Shown here: positions 11,240 through 22,187 of the stretch, in pieces
How positions within the stretch are numbered: position 1 is the stretch's first letter
Layout: the number at the start of each line of letters is the position of its first letter
Origin: Chimonanthus salicifolius
Lineage: Eukaryota; Streptophyta; Magnoliopsida; Laurales; Calycanthaceae
Length of the DNA stretch: 64,000 bases
Assembly (NCBI GenBank): GCA_013350335.1
Contig: CM023540.1
Coordinates: forward strand, 58,442,962 to 58,506,961
Direction: 5' to 3'
The notes under the pieces: generated by a model
Told to the model about the DNA's origin: nothing
Seen by the model: only the letters and a program-made list of their open reading frames with translations
Databases searched by the model: none
Program-made: the position numbers and the translations under genes

Positions 11240-11700
11240 GAGTGGACAGATCTGTGGAATCAAAGGTTTGAAGAGCTGCAGACAAGACTTACCACTGCCC
11301 CTATTTTAGTTTTGCCGGTAAGTGGCAAGTGTATTAGGTATACTGCGATGCCTCGGGAGAGGGACTGGGATGTACACTCAGTCAGAGTAATTGTGTGGTG
11401 GAGTATGGTTCAAGGCAATTGAAGATACATGAACGTCTTTACCCCACACATGACTTGGAATTAGCTGCAGTGGTCTTCACTCTCAAAAGTTGGAGACACT
11501 GCCTCCACGGCGAGAAATTTGAGGTATTTTCTGATCATAAGAGTTTAAAATATTTATTTGATCAGAAGGAGCTCAATCTGAGGCAGCGTAGATGGATGGA
11601 GTATCTGGCGGATTATGAGTTTGCGCTTAGATATCATCCAGGCAAGGCAAACAAGGTAGCGGATGCCCTCAGCCGTATATCACATGCATCCGTGGCATGT
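11240..11700 (+). pseudogene. pol: RNase H domain of element B pol
   Basis: RNase H removes template RNA during reverse transcription. CDASG near 11343 carries the first catalytic aspartate. It is followed by [20 protein letters not shown] with the catalytic glutamate, DHKSLKYLF, and VADALSR with the last aspartate near 11660. A one-base shift near 11335 separates the frame of RT from that of RNase H. Order and spacing are as in gypsy polyproteins. Confidence 0.9.
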
Positions 11701-11749
11701 TTGATCAGATCGGAATGGGAGACGTTGAATACCATCCGAGAGTTTAAAC

Positions 11750-12985
11750 TCTATTACAACAACCGTGGGACCATATACAATCTGGTTATACAATCCAACA
11801 TGGTCACCAAGATTGAACAAGAACAACGTATGGATCTGGAAGTGGAGGACATATGGGCCAAGATGTCTACTGGCACCGTTGTACCGGAATGGGAATTACA
11901 ACCAGGATAGGGTATTTTATTCCGGGGAAGAACATATGTGCCAAAGAGTTGTAGGAAAGAGCTACTGATTGAGACACATCAGTCCAAGCTCTCCATCCAT
12001 CCGGGTAGCACTAAAATGTATCATGATTTAAAGAGGCATTATTGGTGGCATGGACTAAAAAGGGATGTGGCGGAATTCGTGGCACATTGTCTAACTTGTC
12101 AGCAAGTAAAGACTGAACATCAAAGCCACCAGGGTTACTCAAACCCTTATCAGTGCCAGAATGGAAATGGGAGCACATTTCCATGGACTTTGTGATGGGG
12201 TTGCCGAGATCTTCAAAGGGCAATGATGCCATATGGGTCATGGTAGACCGACTGACCAAGTCTGCGCATTTCATTCCTATTAAGATGACGGACTCATCTG
12301 AGACGTTGGGTCGGCGGTACATCAGGGAAATTATTCGGCTACATGGTATCCCCCGAACTATAGTATCTGACAGAGATGGCCGGTCTACCGGCAGAGTGTC
12401 GCAAAGCATGCAGTCAGCTATGGGGACAGATCTATTGACTAGCAGCGCTTTCCATCCACAGACTGATGGACAGTCAGAAAAGACGATACAAACCTTGGAA
12501 GACATGCTGAGAGCGTGCATGTTAGATTTCAAGGGTGGATGGGAGGACCACCTGCCACTGGTAGAGTTCTCATACAACAATAGTTATCAGGCAAGCCTTC
12601 AGATGGCTCCATTCGAGGCTTTATATGGAAGGCCTTGTAGATCACCAGTGTGCTGGACAGAGGCTGGTGAACCTGCACTGATTGGACCTGATCTAGTCTC
12701 AGAGACTACAACAAAAATTCAGTTGATACGTCTGCATTTATTGACTGCACAGAGTCGGCAAAAGAGCTATGCTGATAAAAGAAGACGGTTTCTGGAATTT
12801 GAAGTGGGAGACATGGTATTTTTAAAGGTCTTGCCACGGAAAGGACATATGAGGTTTGGGAAAAAGGGAAAATTGTCACCAAGATTTGTGGGACCGTTTC
12901 CCATCATGAGAAGAGTGGGGGATGTGGCTTATCAGATAGCACTTCCTTCACAATTGGCAGCTCTACACGATGTGTTTCACGTGTC
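11750..12985 (+). pseudogene. pol: Integrase of element B pol
   Basis: Integrase inserts the cDNA. The zinc-binding part has HX6H (HQSKLSIH) and CX2C (CLTC) near 11970-12105. The catalytic core carries MDFVMGLP (first D), VSDRD (second D, near 12367) and QSEKTIQTLEDML (E, near 12473). The C-terminal part has LPRKGHMRFGKKGKLSPRF and ALHDVFHVSMLRKY. Lesions are TAG at 11908, where element D has CAG, and a frameshift near 12135-12150. The segment after VSDRD reads GRSTGRVSQ, an unusual variant of the usual P-F-S-FWQ. Confidence 0.92.
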
Positions 12986-12989
12986 GATG

Positions 12990-13221
12990 CTGAGAAAGTA
13001 TAATCCCGAGCCGTCCCATGTATTGAATGTTCAAGACATAGAAGTACAAAGCGACATGACAAACGTCGAGAAACCAGTTAGGATACTGGAGACTGAGCAA
13101 AGGGTTTGCGAAATAGAGTGATTCAATTCGTAAAAGTGGTATGGGACCGACATGGTGTTGAAGAAGCCACATGGGAACTTGAATCAGAAATGAGAATACT
13201 TCAACCCGAATTATTTATGTA
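12990..13221 (+). pseudogene. pol: Chromodomain at the C-terminus of element B integrase
   Basis: The segment from about 13069 to 13221 reads PVRILETEQR, then after a frameshift near 13120 VKVVWDRHGVEEATWELE and PELF. This is the chromodomain tail that defines chromoviruses and is thought to direct integration to heterochromatin marks. It ends in TAA at 13219-13221. The purine tract and 3' LTR follow within 65 bp. A matching tail ends element D at 28072. Confidence 0.85.
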
Positions 13222-13269
13222 ATTTATTTTGGGAACCCTACTTCGCTCGATTTTCGGGACGAAAATTTT

Positions 13270-13279
13270 AAAAAGAGGG
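13270..13279 (+). other. Polypurine tract of element B
   Basis: AAAAAGAGGG ends six bases before the 3' LTR start and corresponds to AAAAGAGG at 28120-28127 in element D. It would prime plus-strand synthesis. Confidence 0.8.
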
Positions 13280-13285
13280 TTATAT

Positions 13286-16200
13286 TATAACACTCCAATT
13301 TCTCAATGAGATGGATAATTACGAAAATGCCCCAGGATTGGTAAAGTTATTAACTATGATATTAAATGAGAAAATAGTGGGGCCCATTGCTCAAATTAAG
13401 ACCCTATGAGCACATTATAAGTGTCAAATTTTATTGGATGGGTAATGCACATCAATTTGGGTCAATATGGTTAATTGGGTCAAAGGACCCAATTGTACCC
13501 AATGGGTCATAGGACCCAATTGTACCCAATGGGTCATAATGGACTTATTAGACCATTGGGTGAGCCCAAATTTAATGGGGTTAAGCTGAATTGATTGGAA
13601 ATTAAGTGGAGCATAAATGGGTAGGCTTGATGCACATGTGAAAACCAAATGCAAATGGCTAAAACAGCCCATAAATGGGTCATGTTGTCAAAACGGGTCA
13701 AGGAGCTAATTGGGGACCCAATGGGTCGGGTTGACCAGGTTGACCACAGTTGACCGTGTGGGCCCTCAATTGATCTCAAGTATGAGTTAGTAGCAGCTCG
13801 AGTTGGACTGGTTTGGAATGAGTTCTAATTAAGAGAAGAGTTGACTCAAATATGGTGCATTAAGTGTGTTGAGTTGAATGAGTTGAGTTGGAATAAAAAG
13901 ATCATGAGTCAAGTGAGTCAAGAGGAAATGGAAAGGTGTTCTAATCTCACACAACTCTTAGATAGACAAATCCTAGCCATTGGATGAAGGGGTGCCTTGG
14001 CCAAAACCAAGGGACACCAAGCATGGGCTTACATGAAAGGTGGCGACGGTTGGTACCAAGGGGTGCCTTGGATGGCACCCAATACCTCCTCGGTTTTAAC
14101 AACGTTTAATGAAGAGAATGGTGGGAGGTTGGGTGATTTAACAAAAGGAATAAACAACATCATTTGGCCGAGTACACTTTGGAAAAGTTAGTTTTTCATC
14201 TCTCCCGCTCCCCCTCTCAAGAACACCATCTTTGGGCTGAACCAGTTACTGTGTTTCACCATTTGATCTAGCACCATTTTGGCAAAGGATTAAGGAAGAA
14301 GGAAAGAAAGGAAGCAAGAGGGAAGGAGCAAAGGAAATCGGTAAGATTTTCTTAAATATTTAGTTAAATAGGTTGTAAAAAAGAGTATGATTTGGCCATC
14401 ATTTGGCCAAATCCATCAAGGGTTAGACCTTGGATGGTAGTTCATAAATAAGATGGAAAAATTGATCATAGGGTTTGGCCATTGGGGATGGCCTGAACCC
14501 CATGAAAGGAATGGGTTAATTTGGATGGTTTTTGTAAGACAAAACCATGGACTGTTTTCGATGCTAAGTTAGATTAAGTGCATGTTTTGAAAAGTTTTAA
14601 AATCATGGTTTTGAGTGTCATATGTTGGGCTATGGATTGGCTGAATATATCAAGGAATTAAACCTTGGATTAGATGGCTCAAAAGGATAAAAAAAATATA
14701 TCATTGGGTTCGGCCATCTTGGTTGGCCGAACCCCATGAAAAGAGAGGTTTTAGTTTAATGTTTTGGAAAGTCAAGAACCATGTCAACTATGTTGATTTT
14801 TATATATGTTAATTGGGTCATTTTGTGGCCGAATTAAGTACTACTGTAAAGTATTATGATGAGGTTTAAAGGATGAAAATTTAGAGCATGGAGTTCGGCC
14901 ACTTTGGATGGCCGAACCCCATGAAAGTAATTGATTAAATGGTATGGTTTTTGGGGATAAAAACCATACCATGTGTGAAGATTGCTAAAGGATTGTAAAA
15001 TGGAATTAATTAATTGTATGGGATCGGCAATGGACGGTTAAAGCCGGCCGTTTTTATGGCTAAGAAACAATAGATAAATAATGTGGAATTGTTGGAAGAA
15101 TTACACCAAAAGGGTCATAAGGTTCGGCCATGTGAATGGCCGAACCCCATGGATCATCTTACGGAGGTTTTATGTGATTTAATTGGAGTTATGGTTACTG
15201 TTTTGGGTCAGCCTTTGGATGGCTGAACCATGCATTTAACTTGGTAAAAGAGTGGGGCCTAAGTAACTACATAGGTGGAAATTATTGAACCAAGGGAACC
15301 ATTGGGTTCGGCCATGTGTATGGCCGAACCCCATGGATCATTTTATGTGGACTATTTTATTGAATCAAATGGTTTCAAATTTAAAGATCATGGAACATCT
15401 TGAGTGGTTGATAAATGATTGTTAAGTGAACATTTGGACAAGTCATGGGTCGGCCATTTCATGGTAGAACTATGGGGTCCTATGGCTAAGATTAGGACAT
15501 GGAAGTTTAAATGGGAAAGCCATAGGGTTCGGCCAAGTGTAGGGCCGAATCCCATGGACCATAACTATGGGTTTTGTGTGGATCCGTTTCATGGAATTGA
15601 TCGGTAGTTTTAAAGGTTAAAATGTGATATAATTGAGTATTGGAACCAATGGCAGTTTGGTGACTAATGTTAGTGACCAAGAGATGAATTAAGGACCAAA
15701 TTTAGATAATGAGGTTCGGCCATGTTGTATGGCCGAACCCCATCAAAGATAAATGCTTGGGATTGAAATTGATTCGTAGTTTATGTGATTAAGGTGACGG
15801 ATCTCTTTAGCAGCATGCGAGTCGTAATCCACTGAAAAAGAACAATCACCGAACCTAAACTTCAGTAGGTTTCCTGCCTGCTTGTAACCACAATTATGAT
15901 TTGGTTTTATTACATTTTTATGAGATATGTTGTAATTGATTTATGTTTTAAATGTGGTTTCGAATGATGAATTATGTGTTTACAAATGACATACAATGCA
16001 TTGACATCTCATGCATGGCATGGGATGATGATTGTGGAACCCAGAGCCCACACTCCGGTGATATGCTGTGATGCAACTGTGAAACCTCCTTAGGCGATCA
16101 GGTCCCTGCCAAGAGTAGTATCATGATGATGACAATACATTGGTCTCCTTAGGCGATGCATGTCCCGCCAGGAGAAATGATATTGTGTTTTACCTTGACG

Positions 16201-16671
16201 GTGAGAGTCATGTCAAGTGATGGCTATGTATATGCATGTTGGGAGAGGCTCATTTCATGTGCATATTTCATAGCATTGATTTACCTGTTTTTGATAATCA
16301 TATATTTGATATATGCATGTTTTATAAGCTAACCATGTGGTAGCCCTGATCGGGAACCTACTGGGCGCGTTGATCTAACGCCCTAATTCTATCCCCAGAG
16401 GAGAATGCAGGAACAAGGAAGGGGACAGAGAAGGTTGATGACCAGGAGGGGAGCCAAGCGTAAATGCTTGAGTGCTAGAATGGATTTATAATTGCTGCTA
16501 TTTTAAATACTTTGTTATGGACATGTAATAATGTATTTGTTTGCTATGGTTTGAGTAAGCCTCGATGAATCTTAATTTGGTTTAAGTAATCTGAAAAGAA
16601 TGACTTGTATTTGCTATCTGTTCAAACTAATTCCGCAGTTAGTCTAGTTTATTCCACATAACATTGTTTAG
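13286..16671 (+). mobile_element. 3' LTR of element B, truncated at its end
   Basis: It begins TATAACACTCC (TG changed to TA at the terminus) and follows 3684-7140 closely. After CATTGTTTAG the match stops, so the U5 side with GGCCAGTTAAGGG, the A-tract and the GTTATA end is missing. Only two 60-bp units (16086, 16145) remain against three in the 5' LTR. No target duplication can be read at this end. Confidence 0.92.
14471..15745 (+). repeat. GGTTCGGCCAT hairpin array in the 3' LTR of B
   Basis: Copies at 14471 (decayed: TTTGG on the left arm, an extra T on the right), 14706, 14891, 15120, 15304, 15524 and about 15713 correspond one to one with those in the 5' LTR. The decayed pair GGTCAGCC/GGCTGAACC also recurs near 15208, so it predates B's insertion. 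Differences between the two arrays are few and mostly at C or G of CpG. Confidence 0.85.
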
Positions 16672-17284
16672 ACCACCAATTAATCATGTGTTGCTTTGGG
16701 TTTAGATTCACTTCATATCCCAAAATCATTGCGCATTGAACTCTAGAGGAAAATGAGTTCAAATAGCCCAAGTGCTATGACAGGAAAGAGGAATTTGGTG
16801 ACTACAAGCTTAGACTATGCTTTTCCTGCCTATAGCACTAGTCTTTCTTGGAAAACCATACATTCCATGGAAAATCAGTTTCCAAGTGTTTCATTTCAGA
16901 TTCAATATGTTTAACATGGATTAGTGTTTGCATACTTCAATGGTGTATGGTTTGATTGTTTAATCTTGCATGGATTTGATCAATATGCTTAATTTGAACA
17001 TGTAAATTTTTAATTTGATCAATTGCAAGTTGTTTTTGTGGCTCTATTGATGTTCACTGTGATGAACGTGACTTGTGTGAGCCATGTATACATTTCAAAT
17101 TTCAATAGATATCCTTCAAACACAAATTCGGATTTTGGAAAAGGAAAACCAGTTTCTGGTATGGCGACACATAGTCAGACTGCGATGAATAGGCAAAGTG
17201 ATCATTTGTCAAGTGAAGATGTATCGGCTTGCGCAGAAGGGATTTTTAGGAAGAAAAATTGTATGTGTTATGGCGATTAATCGC
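16672..17284 (+). other. Unassigned sequence between element B and the hAT
   Basis: It matches nothing else I could recognise in the window. An 85-codon open frame (17023-17280) starts with a hydrophobic stretch and ends near the hAT target site. It has no recognised motif and I do not call it a gene. The 3' part, with GGCGATTAATCGCC, resembles in style the CGATCAATCG...CCAGAGACAGGG phrases of the copia LTR at 33900-34100, so it may belong to the same old host element. Confidence 0.4.
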
Positions 17285-17292
17285 CAGATGAC
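17285..17292. repeat. Target site duplication of the hAT, left copy (CAGATGAC)
   Basis: CAGATGAC here is repeated exactly at 18697-18704. The 8-bp length is diagnostic of hAT transposition. Confidence 0.93.
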
Positions 17293-17548
17293 CAGGGCCG
17301 GTTAGACACAAGTTGAGGCCTGAAGCAAAAAATCTAAACGGGGCCATCTTCGTTAATTCATCATGGTTTAATTCTGTTAAATGAATCGGTTGTTCATTTG
17401 TTAAATCTTCATTCAATTTACTTGTTAAGTTTTGTTTATTTCCAGTAACAGATTTATCAAGAGCCCCTTTTTGAGATTGAACTAGTTTTTCTATTCTTTT
17501 TTTTTTTTTAAGTTTTTGAAATCCAGATTCACATTTTCTAGTAGACAT
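17293..17548 (-). pseudogene. N-terminal remnant of a hAT transposase
   Basis: The minus-strand reading from 17548 begins MSTRKCESGFQKLKKKKR and continues EKLVQSQKGALDKSV. This resembles the N-terminus of plant zinc-finger MYM-type/TTF-type hAT transposases, which start with a basic KKR cluster and S-KGALDK-like wording. After about 80 codons it runs into the left terminal repeat. The zinc finger, RNase H-like core and dimerisation region are absent, so the product has no activity. The family assignment is from remembered pattern, not a search. Confidence 0.6.
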
Positions 17549-18696
17549 ATTTATGATTAAAAGACAATTTTAAATAAGACAAAAACCTTTAAGATTAAAG
17601 AATAATTAAAATGAACAAAAATTGAAAGGTTAAAGAACAATAGAACCTGGCACTGTGAAAATTAGAGAATTGATGAATGGTTGCAATGGCCTCTATTATT
17701 CTACCAATTCACCAAAGATCTTTAAATTAAAAGTCACAGTTTAATCTGCAGAAGAAATATAATGTCAGACTTCAAGAATAAGAGAGAGAGAGGACAAGAA
17801 CTATAAAGTACGAAACAAAAGCAACATAAATCTCAATTTAGATTTAAAAAGGTCTTTGTCATTAAAATTTCTAAATTATCATTTGTTTTTTAATTAAATT
17901 AAAACAAAAAGGTTTTGGCAAATGAAAGTCTCTCTATCTGACTTTTGTTTTAAGTTTGAAAACCTCAAAAGGGGTGGCGTTGGAGACTTTTGGAGTGCCC
18001 AAAAGCCTTCCAACGCCCATTTCAGAGAGCTCTCTCTGATCCATTTCTTTTGGAAAAAAAACTCAAACACCTAAATGTGAGGAGATGTCTACCTGAATTC
18101 CAAGCGTTGTGGTCTGTATATGAATCAGGGAGTGGAGAGAGCTCTACTCTCTTCCTTCCTCATTCTTAATTTTTCAGAAATAAAATCAATTTTTTAAATC
18201 AACCCATTTACAAATACTAAACTAACAAATTAATTTAAAGAAAAGCTAACCTGAGTATGAAAGAGGAAGAAAAAGTGCAGACGGCTGGTTTCCAAGCTCG
18301 CCAAAAAAAAAGAGATTAGAGGCTGAGCTTTAAAAAGGAAAACCAACAAATAAGAAGATCAAAACCTATTACAAAGAAGAAAGTACCTGAGGCTGAGAGA
18401 GAGCAAGCCAGACAAGAGCGAGAAAGAGCGAGAGAGAGCAGAGAAGAACGGCGAGAGAGAGCGCAGTGAGAGAGGCAAGAGAAGAGCGGGGAGAGAGAGG
18501 AGTGAGAAAAGGTAGGATTTTTGCCGTTGGGATATCTTAAAAGGGAAAAATTTACAGTTTGAGTAGGGCCTCTTGCGGAAATTAAAAGCCGAAATATCGG
18601 CCTCAAAATTAGGGGTTCTGCAGTAACTTATAAGAGCCTTTTAACACGTGGGCCTTAAGCAACCGCTTTTCTCACTTAAGGGTAAAGTTAGCCCTG
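17293..18696 (-). mobile_element. Non-autonomous hAT transposon (1,404 bp)
   Basis: The ends are CAGGGCCGG on the left and TAGCCCTG on the right, an imperfect terminal inverted repeat of the CAGGGC hAT type, flanked by the exact 8-bp duplication CAGATGAC. Subterminal GGGGCC and AGGCCC motifs lie near both ends. A short remnant of transposase coding sequence remains on the minus strand at the left end. The rest is AT-rich with a GA-rich segment at 18380-18500. It is too short to encode a whole transposase, so it would move only in trans. Confidence 0.9.
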
Positions 18697-18704
18697 CAGA
18701 TGAC
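18697..18704. repeat. Target site duplication of the hAT, right copy (CAGATGAC)
   Basis: Exact repeat of 17285-17292. Joining 17284 to 18697 restores the pre-insertion site. Confidence 0.93.
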
Positions 18705-19037
18705 TATCTATCAACGCAGCGACCGATCTGCAGGATGATGTAACATCAATGTCAATTCGGGGCTTTTAAGTTAACCCTTGAGCGAATTGAACCTCATTTC
18801 CATTTTCTTCCATTCGACAATTCTTCCCCTTTATCTTTGAAAACCGATGATTCGTCATGCCCTAAACCTCTTCGATTCGATCGTCCGACCGATTACTCAG
18901 TAGATCTCACAGAAAAAAACCTTCCCCCTTTAGTTGTGATCCTTCCTCTCACTGATTTGAGATATTTTGGTTAGGGTAAGCTTCTGAATCGACCCCCATT
19001 TCAATTTCTTTTGTGGTTTGTTTGGAAGAACAAGGAA
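18705..19037 (+). other. Presumed 5' untranslated leader of the host ORF
   Basis: Pyrimidine-rich sequence with CTTCGATTCGATCG and repeated CTTCC stretches leads to the ATG at 19038. No primer binding site or second LTR is visible here, so I cannot say whether it belongs to a retrotransposon leader. Confidence 0.35.
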
Positions 19038-20187
19038 ATGATGGTAAGGACGAAGGTTCCTGAAAATTAGAAGACACCTGACACTGAGGGAAACCATATT
19101 GCATCCTCTCCACCTCCCAAGAGGCCTAGGAGCCGTAAAGGAAAGGGAGTTGTAAGAGACACTAGGCCCTATATGCTTGCACTTGAGGAAACTCCTTCCT
19201 CTAGACCCCTTAAGCTCAATAGTAGAAAACCTAGTGAGGCGTTGGTTATAAGGGAACCTCCCCCTCCTATCCATCAAGAAGAGGATGACGGAGATGACAC
19301 CTCTTGGACTAGGTCTGAGGATGAAGAACCTCAAGGAGGTAATGTGAATGTGGGAAAAAGAAAAGATGAAGGAGTCAAAGGAGATGATCAAGAAAATGAG
19401 GATGAGGAAGTCCATGTAGAAGAAGAGGATAATGAAGAAGGTATGAGGGAGAAGAAGGAGGAACAACAAAAATTGAGGTAGAAGAAGAAGAAGATGAAGA
19501 TGAAGAAACACCCATTCTCATGTCCCTTATGCTTTATGAGGAATTTCAAAACTGAATATTGAAAGGACAACTGATCCAGTGATTCTCTATAAATTCAATG
19601 TCCTATGCCATATCAAAAGGGCAGGTTGGCTGAAACTCTTAGAGTGGGGAGGGGCTGTACACCCAAGGGTAGCCAAGAGGATGTTTTAGTCCATCAAAAC
19701 AACTGAAAAGAAAAATGGTTTTTCCATCTACTTTCATAATGTAGAGCTGATATTAGTCTCACCATAGTTGGTGTGTGAGTTGATTGGCATCCCCATCTAC
19801 AACAATGGAAATCTAACTACAATCCCTGATGAGCTTCTAATACAGGACAAGGCCAAGTATGTCAACAAATTCTATGGCAAATGGAAGAAAGTAGAATGGA
19901 GAAAGGACATTTGGCTGAAATGTGGAGACATGTTCCCAGAGTATAGGCTCCTGCACCTATTTTTCTATTCAAATGTGTACCCCCGACATGGGAATAGAAG
20001 AGATCTGAATCAGTTCATGTTTGTGCGCATGTATGGTGAAGTGGCTGGGAGGAGTTTTGCTTGCCCACCCTGATGTGCAAGACTATCATCAAGTATGTGG
20101 ACTCAGCGATGATCAGTCATCCTCCCTTCTGTTATCATATGTATAAGTTAGCATTGTATTTTGGAGAGAAACCCTCCAAGGGAGATG
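19038..20187 (+). pseudogene. Degenerate 'putative plant transposon protein' ORF, 5' part
   Basis: The frame from ATG 19038 reads MMVRTKVPEN, then a TAG, then a proline/lysine-rich segment (PPPKRPRSRKGKG) and a strongly acidic, low-complexity segment (19260-19500). A more conserved-looking part (19768-20187) includes ELIGIPIYNNGN, RLLHLFFYSNVYPRHGNR and MYKLALYFGEKPSKGD. Frame changes occur near 19480, 19690 and 20073. N-YPR-GHR wording preceded by an acidic linker resembles the plant 'putative plant transposon protein' domain common in non-autonomous LTR elements. Element D splits the frame at codon GAT of KGD, and it resumes at 32239. The assignment is from pattern memory. Confidence 0.55.
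20183..20187. repeat. Target site duplication of element D, left copy (AGATG)
   Basis: AGATG is repeated at 32234-32238, immediately after the 3' LTR. Confidence 0.95.
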
Positions 20188-21547
20188 TGTAAGGGCCCGG
20201 AATTTTTAAATTAATAAAAATGTGGATATAAGTTAATTTGATGATGAAAATTGGGAAATTGGTGGGATAAAAGGTAATGGGCCAAAATTTGGACAAAGGC
20301 CCAAGTATGGCCAAATAGACTAATGTTTGGATTTAAATTTATTTAAATGGTTAATGAGGGTTAAATGGGTCAAGAATGGTCAAATTGGGTCAAATACCCA
20401 TTTGGGACCCAATGGGTCAAGATGGTTGTGCTCTAAGGTAAATGGGCTAGATGGAAATGTAATTGGGCCATGGGCCCAATGGGGATCCATTTAGAGTGAA
20501 TTCAATGAAATTAAATCACCTAAGTGGTTTAAAAAAAATTAAACCAAGGTGGTGTGGCCAAGTGGGACCCACCTCCACCTCATCAAGTGAGGTGGCGTGT
20601 GGGTCAATGTTTGGTGGGGCAGACCACCATGGTTGATTTGGTCAACCATGGGTGGAATAATGGAATTAGGTTAAGTATAATGAGTTAACCTAAGGTGATT
20701 AAATAAATAAATGGGAATTAAAGTAACTAAAATATCTAAATATTAAATGAATAAAATTATAAAAATGAAGCGGTCAAATGGGAGACCAAGCTACCCCACT
20801 TCAAATGAGAAAAAAAAAAACGTTGGGCTTGGGTGGTGGTTTGGATAACCACCACCATCAAGCAAATAAAATATCTAAAAAAAAAATATATCTTAAGGTT
20901 GGTGGGATCATTAAATTAAAGTGAAAAATGGAGATAAGTCTTATTGGTTATCTCATTCTCATTTTTTCTTCACAAACTCCATCCCTCCCATTTACCATTG
21001 CCGTCCCATGCTCTAAGGAAGGAGAGGAAGAGAGTTAAGAAGAAGAGAAGAGAAGGAGAGAAGAAAGACATGGAAATTGGAGGGAAATCACTCTAAGGTT
21101 AGGGTTTAACATCTCTCCTCTCATGATTTTTCCCTCTCTCTCTCTCACACAAACCCTACCATGGCCGATTCTAGGGTTGGGTATTGCCACCATTAATCAA
21201 GAGTCTTGACTTATCAAAGATCAAGAGGAAGGAGAGAGGAGGCTAAGGAGACCGACGGGAGCGGCGGAAATCGGAGGAGACGTCGGATTGTGAGTATTTC
21301 TTAAACAAGAAATTTTGGATGTTTAGGGTTTAAGAATTGGAATTTATTTTTGTAGAATTTAATGGTGGTTACATAAATGTGTGTCATGGATGCTAAACCC
21401 ATCAAATGAAAGGGTGGAAGATGGAGGAAACCCTAAATGGGTAAATTAGGGTTAGGGAAAGAAAATGAATAAATGGGTCATGTGCATTATGTAAATTATG
21501 AGATTAAGCATAGAATGGGATGATTGGAAGAAAAATTATTGGCCATA

Positions 21548-22187
21548 GGGTTCGGCCATGTAGAATGGCCGAACCCCATGGTGGGTGATTAGCCATTTGA
21601 TGTAAAATGGTTAGGGTTAATGAATGGAAGATAATGAAGGTGGCTAATGGATTTTTGGGTTGTAAATGAATGAATGTGGATGAGTATTAAAATGGGTTTA
21701 TGATGAAAAATGCAATGGGATTGTATGGCATTAAGAAGGCATAAAAGAGAAGGAATTGTGAACCATGGGTTCGGCCATGGTGCATGGCCGAACCCTAGGT
21801 TGTTATGTGTGAAATTAGCTAGGGTTTTAGGGTCTAAAAAGCCATGGAAAATGGGAAGATGGGTAGATTTAATATTTTGGGTGAATATAGGTATTATGGA
21901 GCAATGAATGATGAATCATGAACCATGGGTTCGGCCATGGTATATGGCCGAACCCTATGGTGATGAAATGATGATTAAATGGTGGGGTTTAAAGGATAAT
22001 GTGTTGATGAATTTTGGGTTTCAAATGAACAAAAGTAATGATCCAAATGGGGCTAAGAATATGGTTTATTTGCATGATGTAAACCCCTCAAGGAGGGATT
22101 ATCAGTGGATCTAAAATGTAAGAATGGACCCAAGAAAAAATGGGGAACAAGACATCATGGGTTCGGCCATGGTGTGTGGCCGAACCC
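21548..22187 (+). repeat. GGTTCGGCCAT hairpin array in the 5' LTR of D
   Basis: Full copies lie at 21548, 21767, 21927 and 22159, and a right-arm-only copy (ATGGCCGAACCCC) near 22428. Loops differ (for example GTAGA, GGTGC, GGTAT, GGTGTG), while arms are nearly constant and several extend through CCATGG. Confidence 0.88.

Larger units (their letters stand above)
3684..16671 (+). mobile_element. Gypsy (Tekay/Del-like chromovirus) element B, nested in A
   Basis: B has the order LTR, primer site, extra ORF, gag, protease, RT, RNase H, integrase, chromodomain, purine tract, LTR. The order with a C-terminal chromodomain and the long LTRs are those of the Tekay/Del chromovirus lineage. Its left edge falls exactly at a TG LTR start within A's protease codons, as expected for integration. 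The right edge is damaged: the 3' LTR stops about 180 bp early and A's remaining pol is not found beyond it. Several stops and frameshifts show that B is inactive. Confidence 0.85.

Noticed and set aside
1..16671. A tandem LTR-internal-LTR-internal-LTR array made by unequal recombination
   Set aside because: The first internal region ends inside protease without a purine tract, which fits nested insertion better.
17023..17280. 85-codon frame with a hydrophobic start, possibly a secreted peptide
   Set aside because: No recognised motif, no promoter or neighbour context, and it lies in old transposon debris.
21390..21460. Telomere-like AAACCCTAAA and TTAGGGTTAGGG
   Set aside because: These are single scattered occurrences within the D LTR, not a telomeric array.
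21710..22114. Frames with GFGHGAWPNP or MAEPYG-like wording
   Set aside because: They are translations of the GGTTCGGCCAT hairpins in LTR D and are repeated in the other LTR copy; no codon-level conservation beyond the hairpin.
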